Assembly: GCA_019614645.1 (NCBI GenBank)
Contig: JABWDB010000002.1
Coordinates: 20,573,501-20,637,500, forward strand
From: Stratiolaelaps scimitus
Lineage: Eukaryota; Arthropoda; Arachnida; Mesostigmata; Laelapidae
Length of the DNA stretch: 64,000 nucleotides
Reading direction: 5' to 3'
The position numbers and the translations under genes were made by a program. A model generated the notes under the pieces. The model was not told the origin of the DNA. It saw only the letters and a list, made by a program, of their open reading frames with translations, and searched no databases. Below are positions 37,901 to 50,200 of the stretch, one piece after another (the stretch's first letter is position 1; the number at the start of each line of letters is the position of its first letter).

Positions 37901-40900
37901 ACCGTCCACAGCATCGTCCCAGGACTCGCTGATGACGGCTGGAAGTCCCGAGACGTCTTCAGTGTCCAATGGGGACTCGTCAGACAATATCAACGTGGTC
38001 GTACGAGTCCGGCCTATCAATGACATCGAGACGCGACAAAAAGATGCCCACGCGCTTCAGTATCCGGGGGAAGGACAAATTCTGGTAGTGCTATTTCTCT
38101 TATACGTATGTTTATGTAAGAACATTCGTGATGTAACAATTTGCCCTAAATCGAAGTCATGCTAAGTAGATCGCCTGGGCTCCTCTCAAGTGAGGTCGCC
38201 CCTAAGGGCATAGGGGTTTCCCATCGAGTTCCGTCATTCTATCTCTGTTTATACCCGTCTGGGGTTCTTTGTAAAATAAAGGCTCGCCTGTTCTGCCATC
38301 GTGGGCTGCTCTGGTAACCGGTTTCAACTATTATCCAGAAACGTTGGAGTTATAGGAACCTGATTGTTCAATGATTTCAAACGCAGCCAGATGCACTTGG
38401 TACTGGGCTTCCATATGGGCGCAGTTTATACATCTTTAGAACTCCACCTTTCGAGGTACCGGCACCGACGTGAACACTTACAGAATCGACATGAGAGTTC
38501 CCAAAAGAGTTGATTACCTAAGAGTAAAATCGCACTCTAGGAAATTAGCCCTCTAGCAAAATCTCAGTAGAGGCTGTCGAAGTGCCTATATACAACGCAT
38601 ATCATGTGTACACAGCAAATAAACTGGACACATTTGTACCAATCTAGTCATAATAATGTTTGAGCCGGAGGAGCCGCACGAGCTTTTTAAATAGCTCTGT
38701 GGATTGATTTGAAACTAGGAAATCTCCCCAGATCTGTCGCAACGTGGCCACACAGCGATGCCACTTCAGCCACTGGAACTGACAAACTGAAGTTGCCCTA
38801 AAAACGACTGAGTTTTCGGGTGCGTACTCTGAAAGTACGCACATTTGATCCCGCTATATAATATTTTGATTATATCGTTCAATCTATATATGTTAACGAT
38901 ACGCTAGTAAACTATAGCTAGTGAATCATCTGCGAAAGATTTTATTTCTTTTATTTGAACGAACCATTGGACACCTATCGCCTATGAACATTGCTTCTAT
39001 TTAATTTCACAGAGTTCATTCTCAATCTTGACAGTACTCTATTAGCATTCACATTCGTCAGTCAAAAAAGCAACGCGCAGTTATTCCACATTCAACTCGA
39101 TCGTTCTTGACGCCATCGTGTTGATTGCCATAAACGTGTGGGTGAACTTCGATTGCACAGCACATTCGCCGTCGAATCACATCAACGATCAAAATTTGAT
39201 TATACAAAATTGCTAATACACATTCGTGAAATACATACACTAGTCGAAGGGGAAGCGATTTCCACGGGTGTCTGATTGCAAATGCATTTTCAGTATGCAG
39301 ATGAATAAGAAAGTTACAGTTGACCTTGTACGACTTGTAGTGGCTGCTCCTGTTCCATCGTCGCACGACGACACATACTCCGTTAACAATTATTTTGTTT
39401 GGCTTGCTTTGGACCTGAGGTTAGAGTCGACCCACTCGGGATAGCTGATGAATCCGTCCTGGTTGACATCGAGCTGAAGAAACGCGTCCACCGACGCCGC
39501 CAACTGATCCACCGTCGCGTCGTCCACTCCGGGACCCAGAGCGTGCGAGTGAGACACCATCTTCATAAGTTCCAGCCCATCGAGCATATTATTGTCGTCA
39601 AAGTCGTGCATTCGGATGACATAAAAAATGGACTGCTCATCCGATATCGTGCCGTCTTTATGCAGGTCGATGAGATGCTTGAGATCCTCCTTAATGTGCT
39701 CCGTGTCCCGGATGACGGTGTCGGCGTTGTACTTCTCGCGAAATTTGTTCAATGCCTCATCATTCGCTGGGCTAGGGGCCGACTGCCCGGTTACAGTTTG
39801 CATCGCGCGTAAGCCGCAAGCCAATACGACGAACCAGAGGACATTTGTCGAAGGCGGCATAGCTTTGTTTGATGCTGATCTATGATGATACGATATCTGA
39901 ACGGCTGGGTCCAGAAATAGTGACAACAAGTTAGTTGAGACGGCTAAAAAAAAAACTCGAAACGAAGACGTTCTTCAACTTCGTTACACGAAGTCACAAA
40001 ATGGTAACAAATCAGCTGGTCACTTCCCACTCACTGAATCACACAGCGCTGTACCGCTGATCAATGCGAAGGCTATGGGCTACAGGCTGAACTGATGAGC
40101 ACGTTTCGCCGCCGTTCCGTTTGCGTCTGTTGGGGTCAGCCACTGGCAAACGCTAAACGGCCACGACCAAATGCTAGTAGAGATGATAACACAAGATACC
40201 TATTGCTCAACCACTCTATCTCCGAGATACTCCCGTCCAAGCAACACTTAGCATAGGACGTATGCTAGAGTAGGCCAGCAAGTGCAACCCGCACAGTGGA
40301 ATACGGCCCAGTAGAACCAACTCACCTGGAGGGTGATTTTCTGCTGAACATCTGTTTTTAACCCGGCAATTTACAAACTCACGAACTCTCCACCTCCAGC
40401 TCCATATATCCGCATGTTGACACACGGACAGCGTCCACCGAGTCAGTGACTGAATTCTGCTACAGCGGTCGCCAACGGTGCAGTCGCCTCTTGTCGATAG
40501 GTTTTCTTTCACGACCACATCAGCGGAACGTCAGAGACCACACGAGGATGGGCGGCTGCCACGCGCCATGCTCAGAGTCGCTTGTCTACCGTAACATACA
40601 GAGTCTACCCGCATGGAACGACGTGTTTTTTTTATATTTATCTCTCTCTCCATATATATATATATATATGTATATATATTTCTTTAGTCTAGAATAGGCT
40701 AGCCGTAAACGATGATACTGTATTAAAGTTCAGCATAGCTTTCAAACGCCTGAGCGACAGCAGGGTTGCAGTTAATATATAACTGACATCTGGTCGGGGT
40801 TATGTGATTTGCCACTATACGTTTTTATCGAAGATCGGGTATATAAAAGAGGCACCACAAGTTCTCGCCTGAATGAATAATAATGAGTGATGGCAGATAT

Positions 40901-41237
40901 TCGCGTAAATTGGATGTCAGGCAATATAATTTCCAATCGAACGTGTGCCCGAAAATAACCAGATAAAATATCGCTCCCTCATGTTAGTGATTATATATCG
41001 TTCGTCTGTCGTTCGTCTCAACTTTGCTGTAGTAAAGGACGAACAATATCCATGTGAATTTGTTTGCTTTTAGTAACTTTGCTTGTGTATAGAAACGAAT
41101 CGACGTAGTCACAATTTCGTACAACTGACCGGTATTGGCAGTGTTTTAGTTCAGAGTATGGACGTATTCCTCAATAGGGGACGTTTCATAAATCGTTGAT
41201 TTCATATGTTTACTGTAAAATGTATAGACTCTGTCTG

Positions 41238-41272
<35 letters not shown>

Positions 41273-44200
41273 TGTTTCGACACCTTGTTCATTCTATGTT
41301 CGATTCCGGTTCGCAGGTGGACGAGGAGCAAACGACACAAACGAAACTGTTTACGTTCAGTGTAGTGTTCGAGCCAGAGGCAACACAGGAGGATGTGTTT
41401 GAATATTGTGGCGTTAAACGCTTGTGCGACGCGGCGCTTGATGGGTAAGATCTGGTGGCTATCGAATAATAATAGCATATAGGAATATGGACATTAACAT
41501 ATATATCTATATTACATATATATTGAATATTTTTATTTAATCACTCATGTTGAGTACATATATCTAAGGAAGTTAGTTTTAGTAGTACGCCTCGTAAATC
41601 AGTAAATGTTCACCTTTACAAGTTTGCCAAACGAAATATCGCCGTTTGTAATGTTACAATTGTGCTATTGTATGGCGGTATCCGTGACCAATCAATGGTA
41701 CATATAAGTATTATTGTATCAAGATGATGCTGTTAAACTACACGGACACATTACAAGCAATGCATGATGTGGTTCCGATCAATCATATCCAGCTTTTTTC
41801 GAAGCTGCTTTCTATTGCCATAATAATCTGTGAATATGTGATTCGCGAGCAAATAATTGGGGCAAGCCAACCGATATCACGCGACTGCGTACCGAGCCCT
41901 CTACACGTCTCTCAGCAATGAATCCTAGCGAATTCGTGGCAGACCAATTGGCTCTTGTCAACATATAGACGTGATTGCTGATCTATTCCGTCGCCTCTCA
42001 TGAAAATTGACCTTCATTGAGTTCTGCGTGGCTTGACTTTTTGGTTAATAGAAAAATGAGACTCTGCAAAAAGACTGACCCCAATAAGGATTTCATTGTT
42101 TCTGTTCTACTCTTATGGGTCAGTACGCAGCCTCGCTCTCCGTCTGCCGTTCACAAAGCCTGGCAAATGACGAGACTTATTATGAAATCCTGATATAGAC
42201 TCAACAATCAGGACATTTAAATATATAACCAAAACATATGATCGTTTACACATAAACATTCAATCAGAAAATAATAACTATTATTATTAGTGGTTGCTTA
42301 CTCGTTTGGAGAGCTTAAAGAGGTCAGGAATGAATATCGAGCACGACACTGATTATGGTGTTAGTAACTATTCGGATTGACTCTTGTATTGTGTCTCAGG
42401 TTTGTAGATTCGTGCAGGCAATAAATATATAAATATACAACATATTATATATATATTCAGCGTATACACGCCGTTGACTAACAGTGTACGCAAATTACCA
42501 ATCGTCCGTCCAAATTTTTGGTCCTGTATCTCTGCTTATTTGTATGTGTTTATCAGATTTGCGTCAACAATTATGGCATACGGTCAGACCGGCGCGGGCA
42601 AGACGTATACGATGACCGGCACAGAGGGCAGCAAGGACCATCATCCGGGACTGATTCAGTTGGCATTCGCCTACCTCTTCAACGAGCTAAAACAAAGAAA
42701 GGCATGATACTGTTTGATCGCACAGCCACACAAACAACAGAATGTTTCTTAATCTCTTCTATCCATTTAACATATCGACATCATCTGCAGCGTTCTGCTC
42801 GAATTTAGATTGGACTCCGTTCCGTCTAATTAAATAGACATGTATAGCTCATGTGTGTGTCGCTGTGTACGCCTTCAGGCGTAAATCAATAGCTGCTTTA
42901 TGTCAATATATCGTGTCATTGACGTCCTATTGTTGACGCTATCTTTACGCTCTACCCTGTAATTGTAGGATACGGCGTACGTGGTTCGCGCTTCGTACTT
43001 GGAAATCTACAAGGAGCATGTACTCGACCTACTAAATCCGTCGCCGAAGACTCTGCTGGTTCGATGGAATAAAAACAAAGGTCACTATGCTGAAAATTTG
43101 TTTGTGGTTGAATGCGAGGACGTCGGCGACCTTCAGGGCGTTTTTGAGGAAGGTAAGAAGGACATCAACGTGTGGTAATACTATTTGAAGTTACCACGGT
43201 GACGAAGTATTGATATTCTATACTTTGTCTGTTTTTAAATAGAACAATTATTTTTTATAACTGACTATCAGCTGTTCATCCTACTTGGCACGCCTTGGTG
43301 CCATGGTTTGCGAATAAAACAATCGGGCATTTGCCTAACTAGCGGAGTTATTCTTCACGAATTCTGAGAATGACATACAATGTAGTTCGCGGCAATAGCC
43401 GCTTGGCCGAAATAGGCTAACTATGCTATTTCAGATTTAGCTTATTCATAGTCTACAAGGCCAACTCTGGCCCCTTTCACGGGGCCCGCAGACGAGCTTC
43501 AGGCACCTCCGGACCGGTCCGTTTTCGCCGTCCCCATAGAGTCGGCGTGCCCTGGCCATTGTTGCAATGCCATGCAAAGTAAAGGGTTCAGTCAATATTG
43601 GTCCCCCTATTCTCGTACGTTTGCCGAATCGGCACACGTCATTAAAGCAACGGTAGAGGAGAGGGGAGCCTACTCTGCTGTATACTGAAGCTGTGACTTT
43701 GCCAGCAACCAATAACGTCTATGCTGGATGTCAATGCTGCGCGTTGCACTCCCCACACCCTAGCATATGCGTAGGTTCGGTGAACAGCGCCCGCCAACGC
43801 TCGTCGGTAGTTTGCCCATCCGGCAGCGGCTGAGAAGTCGGGTTCCGGAACCCGTAAACAGCTCACACAGAATCGTATATTCATCCATCTGTGATGAAGT
43901 TTCGACTTTTGAGTTCCGCCAAGGCCGGGTGCAGGTGAATAAGACGTACGGAGAGTTAGCAACAACAGCAGCGGCAGCAGCAGTACTAAGAGCTACCTCG
44001 AGCTTTCTTGCTGAGCGCAGTTGGCGTGCGCAGCTATTCTTTAAATTTCTTATATACGCGAGGTTGTGACCGTACACCGCCCGCCTGAATCGATCTGAAT
44101 GGGTACGCAGTGACGCGCATCGACCTCAAAGGAGTCCTTGAGACGAGAGCTACGACGTAACAACGAAAACGACAGAAACAGCAACAACAGCAACATACAT

Positions 44201-47200
44201 ATGAAATGTTGGTCATCATATCATCCTTATGATGAAGTCCTTACCATGTGTACGGATATATATATATATATATATATATAATGAACTGTAAGCATGTGGC
44301 AGGGGAGATGCACTGAAGTAAACGGCTGACGAATGGCACAAATGACGACTCGTATATAAAATATAGAATGGGTGACTGTAAACATGTGCCAGTATTTTTT
44401 AGTCTAATAAAATATGTGTAATGACGATTAGGATTTTGATCAATTTTTTAGGATTCGACAACGACTGAAAGCTATGTATAGGTAATCAAGTAAAACATGG
44501 AATTGCCGTAGGTGTAACAAGGCAAGAGACAAACTCGCTGTGGAAATGTCACGGTTGTACAATGCAAATGATTATCATCGAATCGCCGAAATGTACAAAC
44601 AGGCATCCTAGAAATGTACCTTGATAACACCTTGGAACAGTTCAAATCGTGCGTTTTTGCCAGCTCGAATGGGTCGTATGAAACTCTTCTATCAAGCTCA
44701 ACCCAGACTGCGTGCCGTTCGAGCATTGATGTGCATAGGTCATCTATAGAGGAGTGTACCGGAGGTGGCGTAGCCTGCAAATACGTCAGAAGCAATGCTC
44801 CGCATACTCCAATTCGCTGTCCTGCGAGGCGATAAAAACGAGTATACAAATAATTGTTACCTAATCAACTGCTGCTATTATACGTTCATCAACGACTTAA
44901 TTTAACTCCACTTAACGGGAACGCAAAAGAGCTGTATGTTTTAAAAACAAGGCCACACATTATATACCGTCACCGTTTTCCAGCCACTGGACCTGGCAAC
45001 CGATAAAATTGCCGAGACGAATCAAACCACCAAATAGAGCAAACCCCTCTGACTGGTCCGACGGGCCAATAAGGCTACGTAACCTGTGCACAATCGGACG
45101 ATCAGTAATCTGAACGAAGAATGAAGTGTATATCGATTTTAGCCTTGTTACATTGAACACCTTGGCATGTGGGTTAGGTTGACGACTTCTGCTAGCAGCT
45201 GACTTAGTGATCCGACAATCACCTCGCGCGGTTAACTGAACCAGAAACAAAGCATAAGTCAATAGCAATATAGTTGCCCACGTACGCCTCTCTGCCTAGA
45301 TGAACAACAAATAAATCGAATACGTGACGTCCCTATGTTGGACTTATTCTGGAACCGTTATCGATATCTGATCAGTGGATGTCGATTTGGGCATTTTTTG
45401 TTGTTTTCAGGGAGGAAGAATCGTCAGATTCGTTCACATGAGATGAATGAACATTCGTCCCGTTCACACACAATACTCACTGTGTATCTGAACTCGGAGC
45501 AGAAGGACTTCGATGATCCGACCAGCTACATTCGCAAACAGGTACACAATGGGCATCTATCGATAACACACAAACATGAGCCTGAACCCAGTAATAGAAA
45601 ATGCGCCCGACGTTGTCTTTGAGTTTGTTCATTAAAATGGCTGATGGAAGAATGGGATAGAATCAATGTTCGGCGTGCACTCTACGACTATGATTACGCT
45701 GTTCGACACTCTGCCGACCACATTCCACTGCGGTAACTGAAAGCATTGCCAAATTATTTCAATCGCCAATCGATTAATCCTCATTCGCATCGCAGGTTCC
45801 TGCTACCCTATTTTTTCAGGCGTTCTTCGGTTTTGCGACCTTGTGTAAATTCTCCGGAGCCATTTGTAGTAACCGTAAATTCTCTGCTTTCTTGTAGGGC
45901 AAGCTGAGCTTCGTCGATCTGGCAGGCTCTGAAAAGACAAAGAAGACAAAATCACAAGGAAATACGCTCAAGGAAGCCAACAACATCAACAAAAGTCTCC
46001 TCGTACTCGGTTAGCGAAGTGTGCGCCGTCGTTCAGACATTTGTGTGAGGCCGAAAAATCTAGAGAGAGAAAGAGAGAGAGAATTGTCGTCATAATGATA
46101 AACGCAGCAGCAGCACTCACTCAAATGGCAATTTCATTCACACTAGTATATCCGCTTTTAACGAAACATTACAAGCTGAGCTCAGCACTCACTATAGTTG
46201 CTCTTTCGACTAACAGCAGAATAATGTTAAGGACGCGGGACTCGTTGCTGGCTCCACTTTCGACGCCGTGGAAGGACCATAGTGTAACACCATATTCATT
46301 GTATCATTCTCTTGTGTAACTATCGTGTCGTATAGGCAACTGCATTTCAATGTTAGCGGATCCTAAGAAACGCAATGGGCATATACCGTACAGAGACTCG
46401 ACACTCACTAAGCTGCTCTCGGATTCGCTCGCTGGTAACGGGATGGCGCTCATTGTGAGTAGATGCTAATTTGTGTTCGCTACATACAGGCCAGGTACTC
46501 GCCTTGGTTCGAACTATTAACAACTTGTCATATTTTTAGGAACAGGAGCCCCGTAGAAAAACATTACGTAGGGCTAAGCGGACAGTTACTCCGTACGAAC
46601 TACGAACGGATCCTCATGACAAATGAATGAACCTTTCCTGTGTTGTATTTTCAGATCGCCTGTGTCTCTCCAGCGAAGTCGAACACTCTCGAGACAATCC
46701 AAACTCTACGATATGCATCGCGGGCGCGAAGGGTTAAAACCAAACCGATGGTTCGAATGGTAAGAGGACACATTCTTAGTAATTTGAATTGTAGCCCTAT
46801 GTCTTGCCCACTGGATCCTGCTAAGTAGTTTGCTATAAATGTGACAACTTTCATCGATACCCTTAATATTAATTATATTTACGCTGCCAAATTCATGTCA
46901 CTATACTAGATAACGGTCTCATCTGCTCTAAGCAGTTGCATGAGTACTTTTCTCCAAGTTGTCGTTATGGACGGACTTGGCCTGCAGATAGGTCTGGAAT
47001 TCACTACCTAAAGTCTACACAAACAGGCATCGACCAGAGCTGAGCGTAAACATATTTAATGGGAGGCAACCCGCACAATGGGAACGGGGTCAAGTGGAGT
47101 TGCCGTAAGTGAGCGGGTATTTGACCTTCAACGTCCGAAAATGTACTCTCAACTCGGTCAACATCTGGAAACATTGGCTTCAACCCACTCGAGGAGAACA

Positions 47201-50200
47201 TTCGACTTATGGATGCGGGCACGGGATCCACGTCGTTCCTGTTCGCCGATGAGACGAACAACGCCGAGCAGTTCTCGGGAAGTCGAATGCAAGTTAATAA
47301 CGCGTGCGACTCGCTGCTGCGACTCCCCATCAATGCGTCGGAGGCAAGGCGGTATCGATGCCGGGTGCTCTTGTCAATAAGCCTAATACTCACTACGCTC
47401 AATGAGTTTTCGATGAAGGCTGCCGCCACGATGAACATGGTATCGTCGTGGGCGACCTGTGGTCCATAAACTTCTTAGTCTGTTATGGAACGCGGCATAA
47501 GCGGAGGTCAATGCGGCGCATAATGCCAACTAATGAATAGGCGAGCCATGCCACTCAGATGGGCTCACTGGTTCCGGCCGATCGCTGTCGATCTCGTGCG
47601 CACATCGGCCCGCGAATCGAGCGGAAAAAAACTCCTGCAAACTATGAGAAGGTTATTGAGGTTAACTCCGGCCCAGTAAACGCTTATCGACTTGTTGTTT
47701 TGGCTGGTTCCAACGATGGTGGTGGCGATGATGATGGAGGGCCCGTGGCAAGGCCCCTGGGCGACCTGATCATTTTGGCCCGTTTCTCGATTACGATTGC
47801 GATAGCCGGCAACTGGTGCACTATTTCATCATATCACGGGAACGATACTGACCCACCCGGCGCAGGGGGGGAGGGAGTGAGTTAGTGTAATCCACATGAG
47901 TAGACGACAATGTGCATGATATCTTTCCGGCGGCTGCCGGTCCATGGAGAACTTCGTTAGAGGTCGCTACCTACAGCAAGTTACGTGTAGAGCGTGTAAG
48001 TGGTTGATGTCTTGAGTGACCTCCCATATGTCAAATACTGAGGAAATGTCTGCTCGTTCGACGGCAGCAACAGCTGCTGCTGCTTCTGCTGCTGCTGCTG
48101 GTGGCGTCGTCTTGAGCGCGCCCACTAAGGACAGCCACAATCTGCGAAACGCGTCCCTTTCAAAGCGATGGAGAAATCGCCGTCGGGCCATTAGTGTCCT
48201 TCGCGTATGTGTGCCAATATCTTCTTCTGGTTCGGTCTATTAAAATCTTAAATAGTGTAGAAACAATGTGTACAATGTGTGTAGGCGACAAAGCATTATT
48301 TGCAGCGTCATGCCGAGGTCAGCATTAGGTTCCGAGTACCCGAGTTGGGTCCCTATCCCGAGCAGGTGCTTGCGAATCTTATGTAAACATGTGGAATATG
48401 AACACAAGTAATCATGTGGATAGTGCTTTTGTAATAGGATGACAGCCTTAAATACATGGCATATTTTGTGCAATGTAGTATTCCTTTGGCTATGGTATTT
48501 AGGACAACGCATGCGTTAGGATTACTGCAGTGTGTCCTTAATAATCCAAAATAGGTACCATCAATATGTTTCTTTCTGGAAGAATTTCAAATGCTTGGGA
48601 CAATGCCACACGCGCTTGTACTGGTTTGATCTGAATATAACTGAATAATAGTCACTATAATAGCTACCAGCGCGTTATACTCTGTAATTGCATAAGACTG
48701 GGCACATATGGAACACGAGCGGCGAATTGGTACAAGCGTCTCATCTTGACAAATTTTGACAACATGACGCATGCTCTCGTTACAGCTGCTCTCCAGTTGG
48801 AGACTACTAGAGCTACTAGATAATTCGTGATAAAAGAAAGATCCCCCTCCCTCTGTTTTTACACGAGCAATTACATAAGTACGCGTTTGCCTCAGAGGCG
48901 ATCGGCATGCACCGCGACACCCAGGCTACCGAAGCAATGCATTGATCGTTGCAGACCTCACATCATCGTCTCACAATGCCCGTAGTGATGGCTGACTAGT
49001 ATAGATATTATATTATAGAGCCCTCAGAGTTGGCCAAACCACGGGGACGATGGGCTAACTATTCATGGCATTGAATACGGGACCAATACTCAATATCCCT
49101 GACAGTCCTGGACTTCATTGTGCCGTTTCCTGGAATAGCTCCCCATCTCGATCACAGCGCACTCCTCGAGCCTGTATAAGTCTATCGAGTCTCAGTGCCA
49201 AACAATCATATGTAACGGCCGATGCGCGGTGGCCGTAAGAGCCCGTAAATGCTCAGTCCAGTGAACAAATCACGTTGTCCACAATCGAAGTCGCCTGTCG
49301 ATCCTGACGAAGAGATGCAGGATGCGGTTTCTTGGTCGACACCTGTGTCCTTGGCTTCATATCACTGAGGCGCAACCAAGTGATGAAAAGAGACAAATAC
49401 GTGATTACCATCCTGAAGTGCACTAGTAGTCCTTCGAGTCACACCTATCATATGGACAACGATTCGACTTCAATCAAGTGTTACGTTGGCTGAGGGAAGA
49501 TGATGCGAGGTCGAGCGTGCGTCCTGGCTATTAAAAGATGCGACTAGCCGCTAAAAGACGAGTCCACTTCGCCGACGACAGTCTTGATGAAAACAGCAAT
49601 GAGGTCGGAACAATTGCGATGCACATAGGAACGGTAGAATACAATGGGCCGATTACAGCGTCGTACCGTGTATTATTAGTAAAGATCGTCTCGAAAGTTG
49701 GATTTATACGGCCCAGTTTAATCCACGTGGTGCATTATAGAGCGTTCACTAAACTTGCTGTTGTGTTTCGCTTCTGTTTTTGTAGGATCCTCGGGAATTG
49801 ACCATACTTTCCCTGCGCCGTGAGGTGAAACTTCTACGTATGGAGAATGCCTACCTTAGGCAGCAGGTCAAGAATAATGCCGGCGGTGTCAAACTTGATA
49901 AGGTAAGTAACTCAGCTGCCGAAAATGATATCAAAATTAAATACGTATACACGAACGGTTTTTGTAATGTCAATCGTAGAAGTGCTACTATAGATGCCCT
50001 GTACACAAACTATACTGAAGTGATGCCGATTTGAAAATTGCTCAATATACACTTGCGTCTATTATGAATTCCTTACAATTGCAATACAATGCAGGTGGCC
50101 TCGACTGGAGTTCCTCCCAAAACACCAGATTCAGGTCTTGAAATGGAAAATGGCGAGGACGCGATCAAGGACAAGCAGATGGTCAACAAGTACATGAACG

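Noticed and set aside
41146..41478. Minus-strand 110-codon frame
   Set aside because: It covers kinesin exon 2 in antisense and runs through a (TA)n tract giving Tyr-Ile repeats.
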